From: Ectocarpus siliculosus
Taxonomy: Eukaryota > Sar > Phaeophyceae > Ectocarpales > Ectocarpaceae
Direction of reading: 5' to 3'
NCBI GenBank assembly: GCA_000310025.1
Contig: FN648694.1
Location: 20,349-71,128 of the forward strand
DNA: 50,780 nt
Position numbers and translations under genes: made by a program. Below are positions 22,830 to 34,600 of this stretch, one piece after another (position 1 is the first letter of the stretch; each line of letters starts with the position of its first letter). The notes under the pieces were generated by a model, which was not told the origin of the DNA, did no database searches, and saw nothing but the letters and a program-made list of their open reading frames with translations.

Positions 22830-23030
22830 TCCGTACTCGGAGAGATCGATCACGCTTCAGAACTTGAGCTTCACGCCCTCTGCGATATGATGAAATTGAC
22901 GCCTCCCCAAAGCCACTTGTCTTAACTATTGGCGCCACGGAAGGAATCAGAATTTCTTGGGCACACCATCTATCTCTCCAGACGGTGTTAGGCCTAATGT
23001 TGACAAAGAAAGTTACCGCTCACCAAAGTG
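22830..23030 (+). pseudogene. Decayed Ty3/gypsy reverse-transcriptase fragment
   Basis: The three-frame reading shows the stretch after the YxDD catalytic motif in Ty3/gypsy reverse transcriptases: LHALCDMMKLTP, then SEFLGHT, then SPDGVRPNVDK. The first two are separated by a stop. The last two lie in different frames because ATCT is duplicated at the junction near 22968. No catalytic YxDD motif, integrase or long terminal repeats were recognised nearby, so this is an isolated dead fragment. Confidence 0.6.
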
Positions 23031-23186
23031 CCTTTTATGCCCAGAGACACCAAGCAGGTTCGCGTTCTCCTTGCTGAGTGGTTTGAGCTACAGATGGCGG
23101 TCGCACTTAAGAACTTAGCAGTTAAGAAATGCAGCCGCGAAAAATTCAAAATGTAAGAACTTGGCCATAAGAACACGTGCGTGCTC

Positions 23187-23294
23187 AGTTCCGGCGTGGT
23201 ATTAAGAACAAGCACCCAAAAAATTGTGGTATAACAATGAGTTCCGGCGTGGTATTAAGAACAAGCACCCGAAAAAATTGTGGGGTAACAATGC
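23187..23294. repeat. Tandem duplication, 53-bp unit
   Basis: AGTTCCGGCGTGGTATTAAG with AACAAGCACCC and an AAAATTGTGG tail occurs twice, 53 bp apart. The units differ at a few positions. Confidence 0.85.
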
Positions 23295-25671
23295 GCGTAC
23301 AGAAGAGAACAGACCCCGGGGCAGCTGCAAGATAAGAACTCATGAAGGTGGTGAGGGGTGACTCACTGGGTGTCGTGACCCCACCCACCGGCAGTTTCGG
23401 GTCAATGATCTAGCCGCTAAGATATGCAAAACATAGCAGCGCCCCCCTCCCCCCCTCTCCGCACCAGTATTATTTGAAACGGAGTTCCCCTCCCCACCCA
23501 CCGGCAGTCGCGTTCACATTTTACCTTGGTCGGTGCGGAGGGGAGGGGTGGGGTGGTAGGTGCTCAGCTTTGTTGCACAAGGATACCTCTGTCGCGTGAC
23601 ATTGGGGTGCCTGCCACGCTCTGCGTGCCATGCACGAGGGCCATGTATTAACTCTTGAAGCATTGAAGGAGCTCGGCCAATTGTCAAAGTTGAAAGGAAG
23701 AGGTGTCATTCTTGATCGACACCTACTTCGAGGCCATCAAATACGCCATTCATTGCTGGCAACTGCCCACGAAGTCAGATTGGGAGGCCTTCGAGTCGAC
23801 GCAGGGGTGACGAATGCTTAACGACACCAAATGCTTCGTCGCACCCACCGGTTTTCGAGTTCAAGCGTCTAAACTCGCTGCTGTAGCGTGGAGTACTCGT
23901 TAAACTGAGCATGGGCTGGTTAGGTGACCTAATCACTCGGCAGTCTCAGGAGCCTACCCGCCACCTTTACGACAGACTACCGTGCGCATTTCGAGCTAGA
24001 CCGAAGTACGCGCCGCATGAAATTGCCGTTGGACAGGTACAGTGGAGGTGCGGGGGCGGTGATAAGGTCGTGGGCTTTTCCTTGAGGGGAGCGCCGTAGA
24101 GCAGAGGAGAGGTCCGGCCATCGAAGAGTAGAGTGACCGTCGCAGTGTTGTTACGACGGGCGTTGGTGGAGCAGGGAGGATAATCACGCCGAACGTGACC
24201 CTTGTGGACCTCTAAAGGTTCAATGTTTGCTCAGATGCATCAATGTTTCAGGCGATACCGCGTCTAAAATTTCTACCTTGTGGTGATCGCGGAAGCTGCG
24301 GTACGCCGGGTCCAGAGGTCTCTGTTGAGCGACGTTCTACTCTGTTACATAAAAAACACGCTTGCTCTCAAGTGTCAGGTTGAATCCACGCAGAAACAAA
24401 ACCCCGGTTCCCTGAGGCCCTCGGCGTAGAAATAAGAACAAGAACCCCGCTTTTCATACAGACATGCTCGCTCCAAATAAGAACTTTGAAAATAAGAACA
24501 ATTGAGCCTATGCCATCCCCTCACAAAAGGTCCCAGTTCATGGCATTTAGAAATGTTTTGTGTTTTCAGCCGCGCCGAGACTGACGTCTTTTCATTGGTC
24601 AACCGGTTAGCGCGGTCGATCCTAATAATAAAGACACACAGTAGAAAAGTTCAATGTCATCTCCGCTGAACAAACAGTAGGCGTTCCGCTGGGCTGCGCA
24701 CCCAGAATTAGAAACCATCGTTATTCTTGCTGTTATTTATTGTTCCAATCGTGAATCTGGAGTTGCTGTATATATATTGTGGACACCGAAGACTTCATCA
24801 TACCACCCGAGCGCACTACTACTTTTCCCCGGGTCTCTCGCGTTACTCGCCCTGAATACAACCTAGGCAGGCTGCCACGCTTAACTTGCTTCCCCCACCT
24901 GCAATTAATCCTACAGTACACCTTACACCGTGCTGCATACCCGTGTGCACGTACCCTCACTCCCCGGCCCCTTACTTTACACTCTCACCGCCGTCCCCAC
25001 CTTAGTATTATCTCCCCCGCCACCTTTCTACACACGACCGCGATGACAACACCTGATTGCACAACCCGAAGGGAAAACAGCCCGAGGATAACTACGTCTT
25101 CAACACCTCTCTCGCAACTAATTAATTAACGTGCCACGTGTACGAACAAGACGACAAATGATTTCTGGGAGCTGGTGACTTTCCGACACCTGCCCTTGGT
25201 CGGTTCCCGTCTTCCATGCCCACATTCCCAACTCCCAATTTCGGCAAACGAACAACACACAACATTAAGCAGTTCGTTTTTATGTGTGTGTACGGTGCTT
25301 GAATCGTCCCGAGAAAATTGATCACTCAGCTCTTCGTGTGGTGGAAAGCCTCAAGGCATCTGTCGTTTGACCCTCTGACATCATGAGCAGGACATAAATG
25401 CGTCCCCTTGGGGAAGGAGCGGGGGTGGCGATGATTTTTGTCTGTCAGGCTCATCCACCACCACCGACTGCCTCTGAATCTGTAAGATGAACAGTCCATG
25501 GCATAACGCCGAGCATCAAACGACACCCGAATTTCCCCACAATGTGAAACTATATAAACAAATCCGCGAAATCGTGTAGTGTGGGAAGTCTGCACATGAA
25601 GCCTTCTCGCACGAGCGGCAGCTCGAAGACAGCATGGTGTTTCGCACTGAAACAAACGCGTTCCACAGGCT

Positions 25672-28600
25672 TCAGAAAATGGAGCGCTTGAGGGCGACGT
25701 AGTGGATGAGCCTCCAGACCACGGACAACCCCACCAGAGCGCCGCACCACGCCGCGATACTTACGTCGTTAAGATTGGTCCCGCCGTTGCTGAGCGAGTC
25801 CAGCACCTGCCAAGCCAAGCGCGTTCACGGTTGGTTAGCATGGAAGCGGCAGCGGGGGGGGGGGGGGGGGGGGGGTCGTGAAGCGGTCATGAAACCACGA
25901 CAACCAAAAGAAATAAAAATAAAAAGCACAATCGTATACGACGTAGCACCCGTTCGAGACAATCCTCGAGGGGTGTGTGTTGACAATTATTTTCGGTGCT
26001 AGGATCGAGGGAGCATGCCAGATACGGGGCTTAGAGGAGGTCGTAAAACCGTACGCGTATAATTACAAGTGTCGTGCTTGCCTCTGCTCCGGTCGTGCCG
26101 TAGCAGGTGACACACGTGTCCATGCCTGCGTAGGTCTGGCCTTCGAAGACGATCTGCGCCATCGCCTCCCACGAGTACCTGCGACGCAGCGTGCGCACCA
26201 GGGGAGGAAGGAACGCTCACGGGTGTATGTCCCCTTGTAGAGCATCGAGGAGAGTTAAGGAGCTATACGTGCAGTGGCGGGCCCGGTTTAGCGACATGCC
26301 TTGTTTCGCGACCACAAAATCACATGGCACTACGCACCCCGGCGAATAGTCGCTATGCTAGCAACAGCGAACCTGCCCTGAATACCGACCATATTCCCTC
26401 CTGACACACTAAATAGGGGTCGCTGGACCGGGGACCGCTGTGGTTACTTTCGCATGTGTTTAGTACGGCGTTGAGAAGGAGGGCGGCGGAGCGAAGGTTC
26501 GAGATGATGTTGACCATCGTTAACGTGGGAAGGAACGCCTGTCCCTCCCCGCAGGTCGAAACGCCTGCAGATAGATGTGTTTGCTTGCACCTGAGAGGAG
26601 ATATCCAGTAGAGCCACAGCCAAAAGTCGGGCATGTTGATGGGGTCGATGAAGAACCTGGTGGCCACCGATAAGATCGGTTTTGCGCAGCGGAGGGCAAG
26701 TGTTCGTGAAAGCGACAAACGTTTGGGAGTGAGCGTGGATGTAGGCAAGTGCAAAGCAATGCGAAGTGTTTCAGTCGGGCCGCACGATTGTAACTGGCTG
26801 CCATCGTTTGTACAGGGTGTGAACTGCTCCATGGAAATCAACAGAGCTGAGGCCAAGGTGGTGGTTCCTGGATGGTACATCACTGGAGAACCACGTGCCG
26901 ACAGGCGGAGGTCTTGCACTAAATATGGAAAACGTGCTTTAGAAAGACACAGACATCAACCGCTCTGTGTTCCCAACCCCTGTGGCAACGGTGACTGATC
27001 GGGTTCTACCAACAAAAGAGGGCCCTCTTGTCAAGACCAAGATGCCACACAATAGGTCGCGGAGTCATGTGCCGGAACCTCTGGCGAGTTCCGCCCTTTC
27101 GACAATGAATCTTCGATGTAGGCAAGTCATTTTGTCATAGGGGAAGGAGGAGGAGGAGGAGGAGGCGCCACGGACAAAGCAGCAGCGACAGCAGAAGCAG
27201 CGGGTACGGTGAACGCTCTTTCGGTTCGGCTCTCCCAAGAAAATACGAAAAGTGTTCCAAAGGAACTAATCGGCCAGCTATATCACAAGCAATGTATGTT
27301 CCCCGCTCACCCGTTGAAGATGAAGAACATCGAGAGACAGCTGGCGAAGACGGCGATCCCGAGGACGAAGTTCTGGTGTGCCATGTGGGAAAGAGACCTT
27401 GTGCAAATCAGCGTTCCGTCGGTCCGCGGTACGTTTTCACTTCCCCTCTATCGCACGATGTGTATGCACTGGGTACTCCAGACAAAACGAGGTGTGCCCT
27501 GAGTTTCCACATCCTCACTACTGTTGCCAATTGTTGGTAGGCTTCACCCAGGCAACAGAGATATCCAATGTCGTCACGGAGGGGATATATACGAGAAAGC
27601 GAACCAGAGATAATACATGGGAAAATGGATGGCCTGCCAGGTAAAGGAAGGCGAGAGAATGAAGGGATGTGCTACGGACGTGAGTTCATGTACAGACGAT
27701 CGCTGTTGTTCTACGATATACCTACATGGTCCCCCAACAGGACAAGGAACCGAACGCACGCGCGAGGCGGCCATGCACATAAAGAAGGCCCCCCATAGTC
27801 GAGTTTGTCTACACATCAGAGTATGCGTAACGGGCGGGCTTTTGTCTGGCAGGTGTGCGTACGAAACAGACCCCTACGCGTTCTCAATGATCGAACGATG
27901 AACGAAAGCTACTGATGAGTGGGTCCCCGCATTATGGATGGGTAGTTCCTCGCAACACAGCATGTGCACCGGCGCCTTTGTGTCCGCTACACAAGACAGC
28001 CACCTGCTGCCCCATACATGCCGAATACCTGTCCCTACCGAGGCTTGCACACTCAGCCATCGAGAGCGTGTGTTCTTCTCACTGGTTGTCGTTTTTTGCC
28101 TATTTGGCTCAATACTAAGTAATTGAGAGATAAAACAGGGTAACAGGGTATCACCTTGACAATGACCCCAACAAGCTGGGCCAGGCTTTCGATGACGAAC
28201 AGCATGAGGAACATCAGAAGGATGAACTGGAGGTACCTGACAAACGGAAAATGTCGGCGAGAAAGCAGGAGCAGGAGCAAAGAGAGGGGTATGAGCGAAG
28301 AACCTAGACTAGTTACAAATACTAGTTCTTCCTGATTCGGATCGGAGGGCACACACACTATTTGTCTCCTCCGCCGCACACACGCTCCGCTGAGCTCCGA
28401 GTAAGCATTTTCGGAGGAACCTCGAGGTAAATGTGCCGTTCTCATAATATCTCGACCGATGAGGTGCGTCATGAAGACCTCGCGAACAAGCTCTCCGCCC
28501 CCTCCCCCCCCCGAAGAGTTCTGTGACTGTTTTACGAACTGCTGAAACAAAAAGGATAAAAACAAATACTATTTTAGTTCTTTTGAGCCAGCTCGCATGG

Positions 28601-31600
28601 GACGACCCGTCTCGTGCACCTCGATGACATCATCATCATAGCCTTCGCACCATACCTCAAAGGGTCGTCGTTCATGTCAGTGATCCAGTACACCGGCGTG
28701 ATGCAGCACAACGCGATCAGCAGCACGAAGGGTACCTGAACGACTGCGTTGGCGATGCAGAAGCCTGCCACCCCGTACTGTCCGTTCTGTTGGGGGCAAC
28801 GTGACAAGGGAGGGGGGGGGGCGTACTCTTATATTTTGCATGCCGTTGCGATTAGACCATTGACCACGCGTCCTCGAGAGGACGGAGCCATTGACCAAGG
28901 GAGGGGTGTGTGTGTGTACTCATAGTCGTGCATGCCGTAGTCGTTAGACCAGGGAGGGGGGGGGTGGTGGTGAACGAGAAAATACTTTGGAAAAAACATG
29001 TTACAGCCGCGCGAAGGCGAGTTGATGTGATGCATTCGAAAAAATATCCGGTATTGGTGTGCGGTTTCACAGGCTACCTCTACCGGAGCTGTTTCGACCT
29101 GCCTCTCTCCCCCCCCCCCCCCGCCCGCCGCCGCTGCAGTAGCCTTCGCAGAGTTTTTCGTGTAAGTAAAATTTTTGGATAAAAGTATGCAATTTGGGGG
29201 GCTGGATTAGGGTTAGCGTTAGGGTTAGGGTTACAGTAGGGTCTGTGTACCCCCCCCATGTTCTATTTCCTCACAAAACTTTATTTCTCGCAAAGGCGGT
29301 CCCGCCCCTGCCCCAGGTCGGGGAGCACTTGTCTCTGGGAGCACCAATGAAATGGTATTCCTGGAAATGTACCTACATATCCACTTACGTACCCCGCAGG
29401 CTGATTGCCCCAGAAAAAACTGTTGACGAGTGCTCGTACCACACACGCAACACGGGAGTTGGATCAATCATCACTTGACGCTTCCGCCGCGTATTCGCTC
29501 AGGATCACACAATCACGAAGCCTGCCCCCGAGTCCTGAGAAAACAAACCAGAAATGAGGTCTTGCCTGCACTTCTTTCACGACGGCTTCCTTCTCCAGCT
29601 CGAAAACAGGGATAGCCGCCATGTCCATGTCTGATAAACCGAGAAAAGAAGAAAGGAAGCGTGTTTTTCTTGTTGTTGCTTCGAGGGGGACGAAACACAA
29701 ACAAACGCGGTTTGTTTTCTTCGACGCGGGGCAGAAGAGACTCGGGTGCTCGCTGTTGATGTGTCGAGAGCATCGAGACCAAGGCAGACGATCACAGAAA
29801 CCTCGAGCACCACCGCGTGGGGCACGAGACGCTTGTACTATCCCCAAACTGTCGACTTTTGGCTATACGACAGACCTACGTGGCCAACATCAGAGTGCCC
29901 CTGTGCGTAACATCCAACTTGTGACGTAACCACATGCACACCTCTTCTTTGGAGGCTCGTACAGACTCTGTCCCACTTTTCTTTGGAGCCTCGCACATGC
30001 TTTGCGGGAGACTTTGTCGCGCTTTTCTTTGGAGCCTCGTACATTCCAAAACGCGAGACTTGTACCAGAGCGGTGGCGAATGCCACAACGAACCTCTCGC
30101 CATCGGAACACTTGCACGACGATAACACAACACAGCCACAAAGTTGTCAAAAACGAAAGATGGGTAGAGCTAGGACTGCAACCGATCAACTCACGTTGCC
30201 GTACGAAACCGGGGCAGTGCTGGTTTAGACGAAAACGAGCGAGATGCGAGGCTGGTGCCAACATTCGGATCGGTGCAGTATAAGACTTGGCAAGTGCATT
30301 GGATAATATTCTACGTTTTATTGAGTCCGCGGGCAAAAATCCACGCTGAAGCACACATAGATTCACACGCACTTGGAAACAGCAAAAGAATAGTATGACG
30401 ATTTTCAAGACGATTTTTCGACTTCGAGCAACCAAGGGCCAAGACTCACACGAGTTGAAGGCGTTGATCCAGAGGATTAGAAACACCCGGTTGAGGATGT
30501 CCTCCTGTGTGTTTTCGACCTGGTAGTACCTGCTCGGACCGCGTTGATAAAAAAATAAACTTCAAGCCAGCAGACTAATAGGTGCTTGGATTGGTCTTCA
30601 GGCGCCGAAGCATAACCTAGAGGATGTCGATTACACAAGGAACGCCCTCCGATCACACACATGTGGGTATCTCAGCCTTACCGAGGAGATGACACGGCTG
30701 CGACACTATCCGTCGCATCCAACCATCGTATCGAGCGCTAGCGTAGCGTAAAGTCGGTCTAAACCAGCCATGCCGACCACCTAGAAGGCTTGTGCAATCA
30801 CACTGGTGCCTTCCACGGGCATGGCACTCACACTAGGCCGAGGAAGAAGGACATGAACAGGTACAGCACCAGCCTTGCCGAAGAGGAGGGTCGGAGCGCA
30901 TAGCGCCAAGAGAAAAGGACATGGGAGCAGCAAGAGGGGGGGGGGTTAGGGTGGCGCGAGAGACGGGTGGCAGGGTGAGTGCTCTCGAGGAAGAATCAAC
31001 TGATCGAAATATTTTGCCAGATCTTTCCGCGCGACTATTCCGTCAGCACAACCGCCCGCAAGTCGGCAAATCGGAGCGACAATGCGCGCCGGCCAGCGAT
31101 CACCACGAAGTAGCCTAGACGTCCCTCGTCGGAGGATCATTTTGCAACAGTAGTCCGAGTGCGGTCTCGAAGCACTCTCCCGAGAGGATAATTGGGTGAC
31201 ATTGTTGTCCAAAGAAGGTTTCGAGCGCCGCCCCTCCGTAAATCCTCACGCATGCCGTGCCGAGAAGATGGAAAAAAAACGGTGATAAATATTAGGAAAA
31301 ATAAATACACACACACAAAAAGTACCCGTTCGAGATATACCCACATTCGAACGGGATGTACATAGTACACTATCGGTTCCGACTGGTTCACACCGACGCG
31401 GAAGGGTGACAGGAGGAGCCGCTGGCCGCATACGATGAGTTTTTGCTAAGCCGATGGCCGTTTGCTATCCAAACAACCACCCGGAGCGAGTCCACAGCAC
31501 GGCTTCAACGGTGTGAGAAAAGTAGCGAGCCTTGTTGTGCGCTGTGCGTCGTTATGTGAAACTCCAGCAAACAAATCTCGCAGTGTTATGTGAAACTCCA

Positions 31601-34600
31601 ACAGCCCTTTGTTGGCGCTGACGACAACGCTTCGTATCATCCCGAATCCTAAGCTGTCATTTCAAAATGAGTAGAACTACTGCCTGTGTGGGCGGTGACT
31701 CGATTCACCCCTCCTGAGACACTTCTAGACGCAACCCACTCGATTAATGATATGGGAGGAACACTGGTCAAGTCCCTCTCCGTGTTATCACAGCAAGAGA
31801 ACCCTGGCAATAAGCATTAACGATGTCATCACTCTCACGACGCAGCCTCACGAAGCAGATTATCGCGAGCCATACCTCACCTCAAAGCGTAGGCGGCGGG
31901 GTCCCTCACGCTGTTCATCGAGGCCCTGACGATCAGCGTGCGGAGCTGCAGGAGAGCGGCGAGATAGCCGGCCTTTGATCCCTCTTCCAACGGTGGGGGG
32001 AGGGGTGCTTCAAGGCGGGCGTTTAGCGCTCGGCACCCCGGCGTCTCCTTCCACGAATCGGCCAGCTCCTGCACGGCCTCGGTGTCACTGAAGTCGGCGT
32101 TGGTGATCTAGTTGGCCGAGAGATGGGAGGGTGGATGTGTTGGTATATAGTGGTTGGAACGATTTTTCGGTCGGGGTGCGCGAAAGGACATATCGCCGTG
32201 TGTACGAAGCTAACTCTATCTACAAAGGCATCGAGGAAGAAAAAGGGCGGCTTTGCAACTGCAGTCTCGTGGCTCGGATGACTGCATGAGCACCCTGCTC
32301 GAGGATGAAAAGCGACCAACTGTCAATTCAATAGTAAGCTCAGAAAATATTGAAAGAGGATCCTAGTTTCTCTGACAATACGCAAGCCGGTCTTGACAAC
32401 AAGCGTCCCGGATACGTTGGCGAGTAATCCGTCACAGAAATTCAGCAGCACATGCGTTTGTTGTTGCCGCAACAGACCATACAACGCGGGAGGGTCACAA
32501 TCTACACACTGCTGAGGAGAATCTACCTCCAGGAGGTAGTCGGCAGGGTTGACGAGACCCTTCGGTTCGTGGCCCAAGCGCGCGAAGTGGTCGAGGCTGT
32601 CCGACGCAGGCCCGAAGTAGGCCGTCTGCCCCATCGTCAACAGAATCACCTGGCTCAGAATGACCAAGCGTGGGTTTGCAAAGTGCGTTCGGCACCAAGA
32701 GATATTTTTCTTCGTGAGTGGAAACAATAGAACAACCGCACTTACCGTGTAATGTTGTGAGAAGCGAGGTATCGGCGTGGTCGTGGACGGTGCCAAAGAC
32801 AGAGGAAAACACGGGAGAGTCCCGCAATGCCGAGGAGTCATTTCGTCCGCTTGGCGACGCTCTCTTTGGTATTCGGATTCCACCAACGCATCCTGGCGGA
32901 GCACCGTGCCGGCAACGTCGGTGTCCAGTGGCTGAACCGGACTACCCCAGTGTTAAGATTTGTTCTTTTGTAAATACGAGTCAGCGCTAGCTTAGGATAG
33001 TGGATTGCTGTACGCCTAAACACGCAGGCTGTGCATGCTGGTTGTGAGACAAACCCACACACAACAATCTCAACTTCGTGAAGCACTTTCCCTCTATTTC
33101 CAGCCCCGAAACACAAACGAGAGGTTGCTTCTCAACCTCTTTGCGGTATTCCCAGGTCCCTTGAAGGTGTTTTTTTTTTTGTTTTCATCACCTGGTCGAA
33201 ACTGTTGAACACGCGGCTGGACGGTTGGTGCACGCTCGCGATGATTATCACGTCCGTCTCCGACGCCAGTCGCCTCAGCAACGACATGATCTCGGAGGCG
33301 GAAGCGGCGTCCAGCCCAGACGTTGGTTCGTCTGAGTAAGGGAGGGGGACATGGGTCTTTGGGAAGTGACGAAGTGACAGACGTAACCGGTGGAACAAAA
33401 AGCATGAGATATGCCACCACTTGCTAGGTGGCCAGTTTTTTTTTTGCTTATATATTTTTTACAGAAGTACGACGATGCAGAAAAGGGGGGGTCCAACCTC
33501 TATGACGCGTGCCTCCATCTTTAGGATTAATGCGTCGAGATGCAGCAGCTCCGCAGCCTGCACGCGTCTCAGCGTCTGATGTAACCGTCGAAATGAACAG
33601 ACAGGTTGCAACGTAGCTCACCGAGGAAGAGTATCTTGCGCTGGACCACGAGCTCGACACCGATTGAAGTGCGCCGCTTCTGACCGCCCGAGATACCCTT
33701 CAGGAAAACGTTGCCGACCTTGTTTGTGACATAATTGTTGAGCGACGGGTCCCGAAACAACCCACAGGGGATGGAAGGAAAGAGGGTGCGGTCAGTACGT
33801 ATGTGTTGCCAGAACCGCACGTACATGGCCTATACTACCACATCTCCATGCCGTGTGATTGCTGCCCTCTATACATCGTTCTCTCGGGTATGTTTCCAGC
33901 TGTTGGGTACGAAATGCGCGAAAACCCCAGGACAAAACAGATCATTTAATCGATTGAGCACTGCTGTGTATAGCACCGGTGTAGGTCGGGAAGAGGAGGA
34001 AGAGAGGTCTCGACGTCGGCAGGGCGGGGGGCATAAGGTTTCTACCCCAAACCTCAATGAGCGTTAACGGTAGTTCGTTGTGATTCATTATCTAACGAGG
34101 CAGACGGTTGTCTACCCAGCCGAAACAATCCATTCGAAGCCACCATCCTACAAGTATCGTTTTGGGAAGACAGCGCCGGTTTGTGCATCAGGATGTACCC
34201 AAACGATTGTAGACTGGTGACCTGGAACAGATGGGACAAGAAGACAACAACAACAACTTAAAAAAAAACGTGTGAGCCCGTGTCGGGGCAGGTGGTTTGA
34301 CCCGCGTACATAGGGCGGCGATTTTACCTTCGTGTGCTGGCATCCCTCGAGGCCCAAGCTGGCGAGCACCTTGTTCACGCGTTTGTCGCTGTCTGCTCGC
34401 GACAATGCCGGGCTGTACATCTTGCACGCAAACGTCAGGTTTTCCCGAACTTGGGTACGGGGGGGGGCGGCAGGCACGGGCAGGGGGGGGGAATACTCAT
34501 GTTTTGCGTGCCTTAGCTGTTCAACAATTGGGTGGGTGGGTAGGTGGGGGAGGTACTCAATTCTGGCTTGCCGTATGTGCTCATGTGATCGTTGACCACG

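Larger units (their letters stand above)
20281..25671. other. Convergent intergenic region between ATG8 and the ABC transporter
   Basis: The region holds two orphan exon-like segments (20922-21038 and near 22256-22360), an assembly gap, a reverse-transcriptase fragment at 22830-23030, a 53-bp tandem duplication at 23187-23294 and repeated TAAGAAC motifs between 23.1 and 24.5 kb. I see no complete gene in it. Confidence 0.6.

Noticed and set aside
29207-29233. A chromosome end or fusion point
   Set aside because: Only four units, within an intron of an intact gene; too short for a telomere.
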